Assembly: GCA_964017195.1 (NCBI GenBank)
Contig: OZ024896.1
Location: forward strand, 32,788,307-32,852,306
DNA: 64,000 nucleotides
Direction of reading: 5' to 3'
DNA from: Siderastrea radians
Lineage: Eukaryota; Cnidaria; Anthozoa; Scleractinia; Rhizangiidae
Made by a program: the position numbers and the translations under genes. This document shows positions 44,359 through 56,695 of this stretch, in pieces (position 1 is the stretch's first letter; each line of letters opens with the position of its first letter). The notes under the pieces were generated by a model. That model saw only the letters and a program-made list of their open reading frames with translations. It was not told the DNA's origin and did not search any database.

Positions 44359-44862
44359 TTAGGGTAGCTAGGTCACTGTTTATGGTACCATTTAGTAATC
44401 ACTCGCACCAACCTGGAAAAAATTTTCAACTGCACGGCTTAACACTAGCGTAGAAATAATATTTTCTCCCGTTCCGATAAATCAACCAGTTCCTTAGCTA
44501 AGTAGGGGACGGCAGATGGGCACAAACAGAGCAGATTTCTGTAAGCGAAATGCTTTTGGCTACTTCTGTGAGGTAATGATGAGATAAATTTCGTAAAACT
44601 TTATCTCATTTATTCGTTCACGGGAGCAAATGATAAAGACTCACCTTTATGAGCTCTAAAGATTCTTCGAAAGTGGTTTTGGGTCGCTGGCCATCTGGGT
44701 CGTCACGCAAACGTGAGTGCAAGCTATCGTGACATGTCTCTCCAAATCGAGGCTAATAGCATCACACAACACGTTGACAAGCGTACGTGTGCGAGTCACG
44801 AACGGTCCCACTGGTAGTGTTTTCAAAACGATATTTAGACTCTTTAGTTTTGTAATTTAGTC
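44359..44862. other. Upstream region of SDR gene D
   Basis: No repeat in common with blocks A, B and E was noticed, so gene D has its own 5' flank. Confidence 0.45.
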
Positions 44863-47800
44863 ATGGCTCCCCAAATCGTTCTGATCTCTGGCTGTTCTAG
44901 CGGTATGGGACTCGCTACCGCTGTGCTTCTCGCTAAAGATGCTGAGAAACGCTTCAAGGTTTACGCCACCATGAGAAATCTGGCAAAGAAAGGACAACTG
45001 GAGGAAGAAGGAAAGGAATATCTTGGAGACACATTGATTATCAAGCAGATGGATGTGTGTAGTGATGAATCAGTCAACAAAGCTGTACAAGAAGTGCTGG
45101 ACGCTGAAGGGAAAATTGATGTGTTGTGTAAGTATGGAAGTTTACACAATCTATGGCTATTCGTATCGCTTCAATGACTTAGCCCCCGACACATGGCGTG
45201 TTTAGGAAAGTGTTAAATAACACCCGATTACGTTTAACAACTCAGGTTATATAAGCGATAAATAACACTAGTTTCCCTTAATGTCGTTGACAATTGTTCC
45301 ATTCTTTTTACGGTCTTTAGTACACGAGTTTGCTAGGTTTCCCGACACGATTTAATTTACACAAAGACGTAATTAGATGCACATAGACATCACAGGATAC
45401 GAGGAATGGTCACGCAAGGACACGAGGAATGGTCACGCAAAATTTTGTCAGTCGAACTTTATTTTTTTAAAAAAATAGCTTTTATGATCACTTGTTAAAT
45501 TCTCAATTTCGCTTATTGAATTTCTAACTTTTCCATTGGTTCACCTAACACGGGCCGGCCCTCATGTTTGCCCCATAAGGAGACTAGACGCCATGTGAAG
45601 CGTCGCAAAGGTTTTCGCCGCGAAGCAGACGTTTAGTCCAAACCTACGGCAAAAAATTTAGCGGCGATGACCAAACTGGAGAATTTAATAAAACGATTAT
45701 TCCACCCGCGCTTGTTGAATGTAAACTGACTATAATCAGGGCTAAAAATTAACTTCAGTGCTTGGTCGCCACTCGGGCCAGTATCCCTGAATTCTTAGTG
45801 GCCCAGGCCAAAATAAAGTGGCCCTCAAATTTTCTCTGCTAACACAAAAAAAATTTTAAACCATTTTTACTCGAACAAACGCCTCATGGATGATGTTTCG
45901 GCCCATGTTTTCTAGTAGGGTGTTCGATACCCTGCAAGCAGAGGTTTCTTGGTCGGCCTATGTTCCGGCGGGCGATTAAAGTAACCTCTGCGCAAAACCG
46001 TTCGATTTCCTGTCGCGCATGCGCAAAATTCGTCATATGCGTCGTCACTTACCTTTTGCACACGCGTTGATACGTCAGATAAACAAAACTTGTGAACTCC
46101 ATAAAAACGTTACTTGCACCCGCTTTATTTGAGTGTCACTTTCAACTCCGAATAAATATCAGTAAAGCAAAGGTTTAACAATTGCTGCCTTATCTTTCTG
46201 CGTATTTTCTGAGCTAGGAGAAATGACAAAAGACTTTTGTAACAAAAAAAGCAAATCTGTCGCGTACAACAACCTTGCAAGCGTATCACAGCGCGTGCAC
46301 TTTATGACAGCATTCACAGCATGCGTCGGCTTCAAAACCTGTTGAGAGCCGGTTAGAAACAAATATTTTTAATTAATTCATCCAAAATCCTGGACGGCGG
46401 CAGATCAAAGAATCGGACGGTTTTGCGCAGAGGTTACTTATTCGCCCGCCGGAACATAGGCCGACCAAGAAACCTCTGCTTGCAGGGTAGGTGTTCGACT
46501 GACACGCCAAAAGAAATTTGCTTGATCTTAACATTGTCTTGAAAGCTCACATTTGCCAGTGTTCTGTTGAAAAATTGGTTAAATTGTTATAATAATAAAA
46601 ACTTTGTTCGGTCTGTGTTGGGAATCATTCGTCTCGTTCTTCCTTGCCCTATAGGTCAGAACCTAAACTCCCAAAGAAAAACTGGACCATTTTTTCCTCA
46701 TATGAACAAAACGATCTTCTCAACGCCTATAACCTACAGTATCACGATTCTCAGTTTCTTTCGAATGCTTTTGAATTCAGGTGAAAAGTAAGTCTATTAT
46801 ATCGAGCTGTGTTGAGTGATTTTGCCGATATTCATGTTTGAAAACGTACCGCATCTCGTGTCAACAAAATCAAAATGGCGTCTTCATATCGGAGCGATCT
46901 AAAAACTCGATCACGAACGGTTTGAATTTTGCACTTCAGAACGAAACTTTTACTACAATTGATGAACTTAGAGTTGAGGAAAGAAAGGAAAGAAAAGAAA
47001 GGTACTCCAAGGAAAAACATTTTATTTTATTGTTATTGTTATTCTTTTCGTACTTCTCATATCGTAGCTAGACGCCCTTCGGGCGATCAAAGCTCAACCT
47101 TTAGAGGCCCTGGTCGCTTCTTAGTCGCCACGGGCGACCGTGCGACCGCCAAGTTTTAACCCTGTATAATCAACTCAGTGCCACAGGTTTCTTTGATTAT
47201 TTATCACCCCAGGCGAGGTGTTGGCTATGAAATCATGTACGAGATGAAATGTACTATAAATACTATAAATGTACTATAAATAGTCTGATACAAATCCTTA
47301 TGTTTTGCCTTTGAGGAATCCTGGGATCATGTTTACTTTAGACACCTGTCGGTCACGAATGTCGACCGACACTATCGGCCGCCACTTGGCCGATAGCCTC
47401 CGGTCGGTCGATACTCGACCGACATCTCGACCGACACTCGGGCGAGATATCGACCGACACTTGGTCGAGCGTCGGTCGACATGTTATTCTGAGTTGGTAG
47501 ACCGTCCTTCGCCACTGTTGGTGGATACTTGGTCGGTAGGTCGGTCTACACTCGGCCGACACCTCGACCGTTACGTTACAATGAAATGTCGGCGGCATAT
47601 TGGTCGACTGTCGGTGGTATATCGGTCGACATTTGGTGGTATATTGTGTATTGTTAACCGTTTGTTTTGCTGAAATGTCAGCCTTCTCCTCTCCCTAACC
47701 CACAGGGGACGCAAAAGAACAGTACCTATCGCCAGCGCTCATATGGGGATAGAGCTAACACTTCCGATAATTGCTCAAACGGCCGTCATTTCTAATGCAA

Positions 47801-50800
47801 TTTAAGGTCTGAACAAGCACTGAGAAGGTAATAAATAATTGCAACTTTGACATAACTTTTGCACAACTATATTGCCTTTATTTATCCTCTGTTGAACTAC
47901 TTAACAAATGACCTAATGGGTACTGACAAATTGGAAAAGCCAGTTCACCGTTAACTTAAGCATGGAAACTTGGGACTCTGACATTTTTGTATTTGTCTTT
48001 AAGCAAGGGACACCGGAGCGAACATAATGGCGGTACTGTCAGCAGACAAAACACTGTGTTTTTCAGTTTCCTCGTTACTCCTCTTTTATAACTGGCCGGA
48101 AAAGAAAGACAAAATGAAAAATAACTAGATTTACAGGACAAAAAAGAGGGTGAAGAGCGTCTTAGCAAGTGTCGGTAGAGTATCGGCCGAGTGTCGGTAG
48201 AGTATCGGCCGCGTGTCGGTAGGGTGTGGGCCGAGTGTCGATGGCTAAGCGATCGAGTATCGGCCGACATGCATGTCGGTCGAGAGGCGACCGATATCGA
48301 CCAACATATCGGCCGAGTGTCGATCGACATACCGGCCGAGTGTCGATCGAGATATCGGTCGAGTGTCGATCGATATATCGGTCGAGTGTCGACACTAGGT
48401 CGAGCGACATGTCGCCCGATATATCGGCCGACCCTTTAGTAGCCTAGGCTCCCTGTGGTTTGAGTAGCCAATCAGAGCACACTATCCACTGGTTTGGTAT
48501 ATACTAAAAGCTGATAACCAGTTAGCAGAGAACCAATGAGAACACGTGATTGCTCATTTCCAACGCGCGTTGGCTATGGCTATAAGCTCGTACAAAATTA
48601 GGTGGAATAACTGTTAAAAAGGAATTTTTTTAACCGTTACCAGGAATCATAAATAAATTCAATACTTGTTAAGTTTGTTTTGGGACACATGCAAAATACG
48701 CCAACCAAGTACAGGCGTATTTAAGGGTGAGCAAAGGCTGAGTAATTTCTGTGCGAAATGTCGAGCCGCCATCTTGGATTATGTACGTTTAATGGGGACG
48801 AAATACACGAACGACATTTCATAAAGCACTTACCCGCCAAAAAAACCCGCCTGTAGTGCGAGCTATACGGCGTGTGGTTTAGCATGCTCACGTACGTCTG
48901 CTAATTCTTTCAGTGAGACGTCTGCGGCGCGCTGGGTTATCCGTCTTGTAGTACGTTTCGTATAGTGTTCCCACGTATAGAATAGAAAAAGAGGGCAATT
49001 TGTGAACAATGTACATGGGTACACAGCTCAAAACTGTCTAAAATGTTTTGCACGTAATTTTTATTATCCTACGCCAAAAATCATTGTTATTTCGTGGACC
49101 TAGGTCAAAATAATTCAAAATCAGCAACACTGTTGATTCAAAATCAGCAACACTGTTGATCCAACATCAGCAACACTAATTACCAAGCAGAAAAGGTATC
49201 AATTGTTAAACAAATTCTCTTTATCAGTACCATAGGAAATTTATGGAGAACAGTGTGGAGAATATGCAAGCTGATATGAGGGTCAAAAGGGTTAAACGGT
49301 TTTGAATAATAATGTTGATCCCGTTTGTACGAAGCATTGTTCCATAAACTCCGCTTTCTAATGAATTCAATTGCATGTCAGTGTCTTATCTCAGGTGTTG
49401 AAACAAGCTTCTTGTTTGCAGTTAACAACGCTGGAGTCCCCCTGCTCTCAGTTTTTGACTGTGTCCCAGTGGACTTAGCTAAAGAGACATTTGACATTAA
49501 CTTCTTTGGTACTCTACGGCTGATACAAGCAGTGCTGCCATCTATGAAGGCCAAAGAAAGTGGGCACATTATCAACAACACCAGCGCCTTTGCAGTTATA
49601 GGTACTCCATTCTTTGAAATCTACTGCGCTTCCAAGTTTGCCGTTGAGGGGCTTACAGAGTCACTGGTTCCTACACTTCGGCAGTTTAACATCAGGTAAT
49701 ATCGACCCGGGGCGGTATTCTGGATTTCTAGTGACGGGGGTGATGGAATGGGGGCAAAAATAAAAACCTAAAAAAATCCCTAGGGCTTCCAACAAAACCC
49801 CCCCAAAATAATCCCTGGACCAAAAATTAACCCCCCCCCCAAAAAAAAAATCCCATGCCGAATTTCCAAGCCTTAAAAATTTCCAGAAAAGATTACATGA
49901 TATAACACGAACTACGCAGTCAGCACTACCAAGAATCTTGAATACCCCCAAAAAATCCCTACTTAAATCGAGCCACACAAAAAAAATTACTTGCCAAATT
50001 CTTCTACCCAAAAAATCCCGGAATCGAAAATTTCAACCCAAAAAAAATCCTCTGATCATCCCCGTCACTTGAAATCCTGAGTAACCCCCTGGGAATATCG
50101 TTAGATTAATTGGCTGTAGCCTGACAGCGGAACTCTTTCCTCCACTAAAAACATAAACCCACCTGAAACCCTGTTTGTCGTTGTTGCGCTTTTTCAATAA
50201 CACACAGTCTGAATTTCAAAGTACACCGATTGTGTTTTTTTTACCGTTAATCTTAACCACGTCGAAAAAGAGAAACTAACAAAGTTGATCGAAGCCCACC
50301 AACCACAAGAGTAGCCCCGCAGCTCTTAACAACCTCTAATTTCATTGGACCTTGGTATCACGCAGCTTTATTGTTTTCGGGGCTAGGGTCCATTGTTTTG
50401 TTGTTTGGTGTATTGTTTTCTCAGCAAATCAGAGAAGACCTTGTAAGAGCTGCGACATCGCCCAACCACAACGCATATACGTGACCTTTGAACCCGGTGA
50501 ACTAAACTTCTTTGTTTTGAGGGTAGCGCAACAATGATTAAAGGTGGTAAAACCACCACCACGACAGCCAACAACAGCAACATCCATTGGTTTAGACCTG
50601 AACTTGATAGTTCACGTGTTATTGAAAGGCGCTGTAAATGAATCTCTGAATTTCTTCTTTCCAAACAGATGCACCCTGCTCGAGCCAGGCCCTGTCAGCT
50701 CAGCGGTGGGGGAAGCTAACACTGAAAGAACCAAGAATGTTGACTTGACAACCGCTGACCAGAAGACACGCGAGATATGGCAAGGAATGCTGGGAAGGCT

Positions 50801-51005
50801 TGGGGGAATTTTTATACCTGAAGTGGTTTTAACTCCCCAGGCAATTGCAGAGGCAGTCAAAGAAATCATTCTAAGCGAAAACCCTGACTTTCGTTATCAT
50901 ACAAATAAGGGGTTTTACACGGAAGAAATAGCAGCTAAATTTGCTGATGCAACTGGTTATAAATCAGTAGATCTAATCACACAAAAATTCTGCCCAGAAA
51001 AATAA
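44863..51005 (+). CDS. SDR family oxidoreductase, 17-beta-HSD1/RDH8-like (gene D), 291 aa
   Basis: Exons are 44863-45127, 49422-49695 and 50669-51005 (265, 274 and 337 nt; 876 nt in phase). The start is the ATG of MAPQIVLISGCSSG, as in gene C. The NAD(P) motif is SGCSSGMG (Ile to Met). NNAG, Asn115, Ser143 (NNTSA), Tyr156 and Lys160 are all present. The C-terminal exon has RCTLLEPGPVSSA and an aspartate/lysine-rich tail ending FCPEK. Intron 1 is 4.3 kb and hosts a hAT-like element, a nested MULE-type MITE and TCGGCCGAGTGTCG arrays. Intron 2 holds a G/C-ended MITE. Despite this the coding frame is clean, so selection seems to maintain it. Substrate unknown; a steroid or retinoid is likely by family. 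Confidence 0.88.
45737..47164. mobile_element. Possible hAT-like element in intron 1 of gene D
   Basis: The left end CAGGGCTAAAAATT faces the right end TTTTAACCCTG, and TATAAT lies directly outside both ends (45731-45736 and 47165-47170), consistent with a ~7-8 bp target duplication. GGTCGCC words follow the left end, and the inverse GGCGACC words precede the right end. No intact transposase is seen. A MULE-type MITE is nested within. Confidence 0.5.
45928..46489. mobile_element. 562-bp MULE-type MITE with perfect 9-bp TSD
   Basis: Ends TACCCTGCAAGCAGAGG and CCTCTGCTTGCAGGGTA. The inverted arms run ~80 bp with few mismatches. Flanked by perfect 9-bp repeats GGTGTTCGA at 45919-45927 and 46490-46498. 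Termini shared with the 65-bp element at 18153-18217. The interior has no transposase. Confidence 0.9.
47345..47640. repeat. TCGGTCGACA-type tandem array (left, inverted relative to 48168-48435)
   Basis: Many GTCGACCGACA/ACTCGGCCGA words. GC-rich against AT-rich flanks. Confidence 0.8.
47641..48167. other. ~0.5-kb core between two inverted arrays
   Basis: AT-rich with no domain-bearing ORF. It may be the body of a transposon whose ends are the two arrays. Confidence 0.4.
48168..48435. repeat. ATCGGCCGAGTGTCG tandem array (right)
   Basis: Roughly 20-bp units (ATCGGCCGAGTGTCGATCGA and variants), many times repeated, in mainly opposite orientation to the array at 47345-47640. Confidence 0.85.
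48436..49421. other. End of intron 1 of gene D
   Basis: Includes a short 26-bp unit (AAATCAGCAACACTGTTGAT) three times at 49105-49175. Nothing else noted. Confidence 0.55.
49706..50093. mobile_element. MITE in intron 2 of gene D
   Basis: Left end CCGGGG..TATTCTGGATTTCTAGTGACGGGG is matched inversely by the right end (CCCCGTCACTTGAAATCCTGAGTA..CCCTGGG). The interior is A/C-rich with runs of CCCAAAAAAAATCC. No ORF. Confidence 0.7.
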
Positions 51006-51347
51006 GTGTATTTTATTGCTCTTTTGATAAAGAAACTTTTATCTTGAGGGACTCTTAGAGGCAAATTTTGATTTCTTTCATGTACTTTTCATATTTTGAT
51101 TTCAAACAAAACTCTGACCCACAAAAATGTTTTGATGCATTACATACCCACCACTAAAATCTATGGTACTTATATATTTGAAAATGAAAACTAGATAAAG
51201 TATTGTTCAATGTATGCTTGAAGTTCTGGTTTTTGCCGTTTGGTATGAGAATTGTATGCTCTCTGTTGTGGTAGAAAATGTTTGTGTGTTCTAAATAAGT
51301 GGTTTTGCGGTTTGAGAATGATATAATGATTGTACTGGTTTCTGTAG

Positions 51348-51425
51348 TTGCCTCGGTAGTTCGTGTTAGAGCACCGGTCGGGGAGTCGTGGGTTCGACTC
51401 TTGTTTGGGGAGTTTGCCTGTGCTT
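51348..51425 (+). repeat. tRNA-like SINE head
   Basis: TTAGAGCACCGGTCGGGGAG followed by a B-box-like GTGGGTTCGACTC. An A-box remnant (TGCCTCGGTAGTTCG) precedes it. No closed acceptor stem is seen, so it is more likely SINE than tRNA gene. Confidence 0.5.
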
Positions 51426-52100
51426 GTCCAGCCTATTGTTATGTTTCTCATACGGCATATCGGAGGTTAAACCCTCTGAAAGATGAACATATGTATCTTT
51501 CGTAATAGGCGATACGTTATAACAAGATATTTAGAAATCTTTGCCCATGGTACCTACTTCACCTTGTAAGGTGGCCGTTCGGAATGGCTAAACATGCTGA
51601 ACAACAACTCAAAGCGCAGCTGAGCAGGAGGAGGGTGCCAGTGGCATTTTTCGATCATTACATTACAGTGGAATATCTCTGGAATTCCTCCAATAAGAAA
51701 ATGACGGCACGAGATTAGATATGTTCGGTACAAGAACAAAATGACGTAGCAAAGAGGTAGGTATATTAACGGCGTGGTCACAGAGGTTCCCCTGTACTTG
51801 AATGAATTTAAGGGAGGTGGCTGGCCTGACTTAACGATATTGGAAAATCAGAGACAAAATCGCCTCAGTGGTAGTTTTGTTCCCTTTCTTAATTTCAAGC
51901 AGTTAAACGACCCCAAAGGGGGGAGGCGTGGCTAGTCCCCCCCCCCCGCCGGATCAGCCCCTGGGTGTAGCCCACAGATCTAGTTCGAAGACCAGTTCGA
52001 ATTGGGATAAACATTCAGAAAAGGCAAGCTAGGAGAAGAAGCAACAGCAACCTCTGCTAACTAGTTCATTTTAAAGCACTTAGTAAAACATGATTGGGGG
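51426..52100. other. Intergenic, no gene seen
   Basis: Contains a C/G tract near 51940. No coding evidence. Confidence 0.4.
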
Positions 52101-52104
52101 GGGG

Positions 52105-52350
52105 GGTGGTGTAGTGGTTAGCCCAGTCCCTGTCATCGTGTTGTTTCCTTAGACAAGAAGCTTTACCCCACATTGTCTCTCTCTACCCAGGTGTATAAAA
52201 TGGGTACCGGTGACATACTGCTGGGGGTAACCCTGCGATGGACTAGTATCCCATCTAGGGGAGAGTAGCAATACTCTCAGTTGCTTCATGCGACAGAAAC
52301 CGGGATAAGCTCCGGCCGTGTGGGCCTCCTTGGCTCGTGTGCGACTTTAC
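52105..52350 (+). repeat. SINE with GTAGTGGTTAG head and TGCGATGGACTAG body
   Basis: The GGTGTAGTGGTTAG start is A-box-like. The body words CCAGGTGTATAAAATGGGTA and CTGCGATGGACTAGTATCCC are, from memory, typical of widely distributed marine SINE repeats. No protein coding. Confidence 0.55.
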
Positions 52351-52659
52351 CAGTATAACAAACGAATAAAAGGATGAGAATCAATATACACGAGAAAGCG
52401 AAGGATGGGCTAAAAAAGAGATCCCATCAAGCCGCCTGCAATAAGAATAAATAGTCTATTTTGGGCAAGCTTGTAACAAGTTGGGAGATGCATAACTTTT
52501 GTCTCTCGGGCTCACAGAAATTTATCAGTTGAAAGTGTCACCGAAGAAAAATTCCCTGGGCATGGGTTACGGCTTGTTGGTCACCAGTAGTCGTTCTTTG
52601 ACGCGTAAGCTACCACACCTGGTTAGTTAGCTGTTATTAGCTCTTTGGTGAATAAACGA

Positions 52660-53545
52660 ACTCACAAGATTGTTCATGATCAGTTGTAATTAACGCCTAA
52701 TGAGCCATTGATATATTAATTTTCAGTAAGCTTCGATAAGCTGTTTGATGCCGGAATAAGCGAGTTCATTTGATTGGTTGCGTTGCCTGTAATACAGCTA
52801 ATTGGCAAATGACACAGAAACAGTAATGCGTCATTTGCCAATTAGTTTTATTATAGGCCACTAATCATGTGAATTCGCTTACACATCAAATGAAAAAAAG
52901 TACGCCCATAAATCATTAAGGTCCTTGAGTATACATTAATTAATTTGTAGTTATCTTTGGAGGTACAAGCAAACTCACACGGTTCGTGACTTATATCTAA
53001 TGAGCCTAATGATGAATTATTTTGTAATTAGCTCTTTCACGTAATTGCGAAATCACACGATTGTTCAGTTGAAACCAGGAAAGACTCCCCACTTACTAAA
53101 CAGCTCTTTGTCAAGTCAGTTGTCGGCACACCTAACGAGCAAATGACGCACATTAGTTTGGATTTAGCTTTTTGATGTAAAAGCGAAGCCACGCGATTGG
53201 TCATTTTCTGACAGTTAATGAACAAATGACGGATTACTTTTTCAGTGAACTCTTTGATTTATAAGCGAACTCACACGATTGGTCATTTGTTAATACCCCT
53301 AATGAGCAAATGACGCATTATTTTGTGTTTAGCTCTTTGATGTATAAGCGAAGTCACACGATTGATCAGTTGTTAACACCCCTAATGAGCAAATGACGCA
53401 TTATTTTGTATTTGGCCCGTTGATGTATAAGCGAAATCACACGATTGGTCATTGGTCGCCACGCCTATTGAACAATTGACGTGTTTCTTTGTAACTAGCT
53501 CTTGATTTATAAGCGAGATTCCGTGATAGGCCAGTTTTAATACAG
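52660..53545. repeat. ~83-bp degenerate tandem repeat
   Basis: Units carry AAGCGAA.TCACACGATTG and CCTAATGAGCAAATGACGCA in turn with a period near 83 bp. Best preserved at 53240-53460, more diverged to the left. Confidence 0.85.
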
Positions 53546-54005
53546 TGGATTAATAAATAACTACCGCCGTCACTGTTTCTTTGAAAGCATTTCATGAGAA
53601 AAACCATTCAAAACGGTTTGAGAGCGTGGAGAATTCGAAGAAAAGGCTAAGAAATGATTTTATTTTCAATCTGTTGATATTTTTAAAGTACCGAAACTTG
53701 CGCAACATAATATCCTCTAGGCTTCTGTTGAGACACAGAAAAATAACCTTCTCATTTACCATACGTCAGAGCTCAAAATGACCAATTGAAGGCAAGCGGA
53801 CTGTTTGTGGCGAACAACTTAAATACGAAGCGAGGAGTCGATAGAATTAAACCGCACGTTAACCAAGGACCTAACTACAATGGCCAAGAAACCCTCCCAA
53901 AAATTTTTTCTCTCTTCTGAAAAAGCATCTCTTTCAAGTATCGAAGAATCGATGGCAGAAAGTGCTCCCAGTTCACCGTTCTCAGAAGGTAAGAAATACA
54001 CTTAA
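53546..54005. other. Intergenic, no gene seen
   Basis: No family recognised in the short ORFs. Confidence 0.4.
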
Positions 54006-54484
54006 TGCGCCGATCAATTCGAAACTTCAACATCCCCCCCCCCCGGGCATACCCCGGGCATTTGACTTTGCATCGTGCCCTGAGAGGGGGGAATTTGAAC
54101 CTTGCGTTGGAAGGGTGGGGAATTTGAACCGGATTTATCTCTTGTTCTGACGTAATACGTTTGTGAGTTTTTTCGGTTTTTGCAGGGTTTGACGGATTTA
54201 CAAGATAGAATTTCGCCTTTGCTAGTGAATAACTCTTTCAAGGGGTCTTTAAAAGAAGTTTGAAGGTGTCATTACAGCATATCTCTCTCTGAAAGGCATG
54301 TAAAGTGTTTGATTGAAGACGAAATTTGTCTTTGAGGAGAGGTAGTTCAGTACTAATTGGTGGGGCATTTGAACGGCTTTTTTGCCCCGAGGGGAGGGAA
54401 TTTGAACAATCCAATCTTCAAAAGTTCAAATGCCCGGGGGGTTGCCCGGGGGGGGGATGTTGAACTTTCGAATTGATCGGCGCA
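54006..54484. mobile_element. 479-bp MITE with long TIRs
   Basis: The left end TGCGCCGATCAATTCGAAAC and following TTCAACATCCCC..CGGGCA are repeated inversely at the right end. Arms are ~75 bp with few mismatches. The interior repeats GGGGAATTTGAAC words. No ORF. Confidence 0.8.
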
Positions 54485-55346
54485 TAACGCGGCCAAAAAA
54501 AACGAAGTAATGTGAGCCACAACAAGTTAAGCTGCGTCAAAGACAGCTAATGAAATGATTTTTTTTTTACATTTGGATATCTAAATGAGTGAATGGAACT
54601 AAGCTGAAGTGAATATCTATAGTTTCGAAAACTCCAATTCTTTTTCATGTTCTTTTTCGTCGTGGGTTTTTCTTTATATTATCAAGCGTTTCTTCGCGGG
54701 TTTAATAACACTGGTCTGCTTTTAAGGTGAAAGGATTGCCTATCTCGGTTTTCGATGGTCGAAAAGTACTCAGAACGAAAAGAAAGGTCGACTGGCCAGA
54801 AAACAATCAAATATTCGAAGACGAACCAAGTTTCTGACAACGTACCAAAAAAAATATAATTAAAATAAAAATTAAAAAAGAAACAACAACAACAGCAGCA
54901 ACAAGAAGAGCTGAAATGTTATGATCATTAATATATTGTTAATAGAATTTTGGGGATGGCTGTCTTTTAAGGGCAGAAGCAAAAACGGGAGAGAAAAGGC
55001 GAACGTTTCAATTCTCACGTTTCTTGCTATAAGCTTGAGCTTTCAATCTCTTTTGCCCGTTAGAAAGACTGAAAAATCAAAGAGGGCCGGAGATAAAAAT
55101 GAAAGTTTAAAAATGGAATGAAAACGAACTAACAAAACGAGAATATTTTTCTGGTAAATCAGAATGGCACGATTCTGTAAAGTCAAATTTTTCTGTGTTT
55201 CGGTTAGATCTCGAACGTTCTTTTTAATTAGAAATATTAAACCATATCGGAACGGATTTTCTGTTTTTCTCGCTAAAAAGACTGAAAATTCAATCCATGA
55301 TGCATAGAAAGACTCGACGGAAATGAGTTTTTCGGTAGTTTTTACT
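54485..55346. other. Intergenic, no gene seen
   Basis: AT-rich DNA before the homeobox-bearing duplicate block. Confidence 0.4.
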
Positions 55347-55462
55347 CCGGTATTCGCAGTCCCACGTATTAGCGATTAATTTGCCTGGTCAGCCTAGTGA
55401 AATCATTGTGCTGTATTTTTTCTCTAGGTGTAAGATAATAGTTTTTTTTCCTTGTATTAAAG

Positions 55463-55650
55463 AACAACTTCCTCAGCCTGCAGACCCCTCAAGTCCAGCA
55501 GATGTTGACAAGCCCAAGATCTCCCGTACTCAGTTTTCAATCTTCCAGAAAGTTGCCCTTGAAAACTCGTTCCATGCCTCTTTGTATTTGACCGGCGAGG
55601 AGAGAGATGCTCTAGCCATCGAACTTGGACTGTCTCCTGCAACTGTGCAG
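55463..55650 (+). CDS. Homeobox exon (partial gene), homeodomain residues ~1-46
   Basis: The exon is 188 bp with acceptor ATTAAAG and donor GTGCAG|GTAGGA. The reading EQLPQPADPSSPADVDKP leads into SRTQFSIFQKVALENSF, YLTGEERDALAIELGLS and PATVQ. Homeodomain key residues are present: F8, L16, F20, Y25, L26, A35, L40, V45. It stops at position 46, just before the WFQNRR helix-3 core; a split at 46/47 is a common homeodomain intron site. The following exon with WFQNRR is not found; a satellite array begins at ~55880. The class cannot be assigned with confidence (ANTP-like). It may be one exon of a gene whose neighbours have been lost, or a stranded duplicate. Confidence 0.7.
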
Positions 55651-55879
55651 GTAGGAATTACTGTAATGAAGTATTCACGATTATCATCATGATCATATTG
55701 TAAATACGCGAAGCTGATTGGCTCAATTCTCTTTAAGGATCCAATGTTAGCTGCAACTGATCGAGTGCATGCGCACGATATCCTTAACGAACAATTTCTC
55801 TTGACTTTAATTATGATCTAACTCTATCTTTGTTTTCTGGTTGCATTGAATTATGTTCTTGCCGGCGTTTTTTCAGATA

Positions 55880-56695
55880 TTCCCACACTCAAACAACCAA
55901 ATTTTACCTTAAAAAAGCTATAACAGCTGGATACACCCCAATATATGCAGGAAGTTTCATAATGCCATAACGTTCTAACTCACAGAATCACGGGCGTGCC
56001 ACCTAAGTGTTTCTGTTGCAGTTGTTGCACTTAGGAGTTTAGCAGAAAATCATGGCATTATCAAATATCTCCACACTCAAACAACCAAATTTTGCATCCC
56101 CCCCCCCCCAATTCCCCCTGCCCCTTAAAAAAACCTATTACAATTGGATACACCCGAATATATGCAGGAGATTTCACAATGCCATAACGTTCTAACTCAC
56201 AGAATCACGGGCGTGCCACCTAAGTGTTTCTGTTGCAGTTGTTGCACTTAGGAGTTTAGTACAAAATCATGGCATTATCAAATATTCCCACACTCAAACA
56301 ACCAAAGTTTTCCTTAAAAAACCTATTACAGTTGGATACATCCCAGTATAGGCAGGAAGTTTCATAATGCCATAACGTTCTAACTCACAGAATCATGGGC
56401 GTGCCACCTAAGTGTTTCTGTTGCAGTTGTTGCACTTAGGAGTTTAGTAGAAAATCATGGCATTATCAAATATCCCCACACTCAAATAGCCAAATTTTGC
56501 GTCCCCCAATTCCCCCTGCCCCTTAAAAACCTATTACAGTTGGATACAACCCGGTAAAATATGCACGAAGTTTCATAATGCCACAACGTTCTAACTCACA
56601 GAATCACGGGCGTGCCACCTAGTGTTTCCGTTGCTGTTGGAAAAATACTTGCACTTAGTAGTTGTAGAACAGTATGGCATTATCAAATATCCCCA
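55880..56695. repeat. ~185-bp satellite, about 4.4 units
   Basis: Each unit has CCACACTCAAACAACCAAA, CATAATGCCATAACGTTC, GGGCGTGCCACCTAAGTG and GCATTATCAAATAT. Units are highly similar, pointing to recent amplification or homogenisation. Confidence 0.95.

Noticed and set aside
52660..53545. CRISPR-like regular repeats
   Set aside because: The ~83-bp units are degenerate throughout, without constant repeats and unique spacers, and the DNA is eukaryotic.
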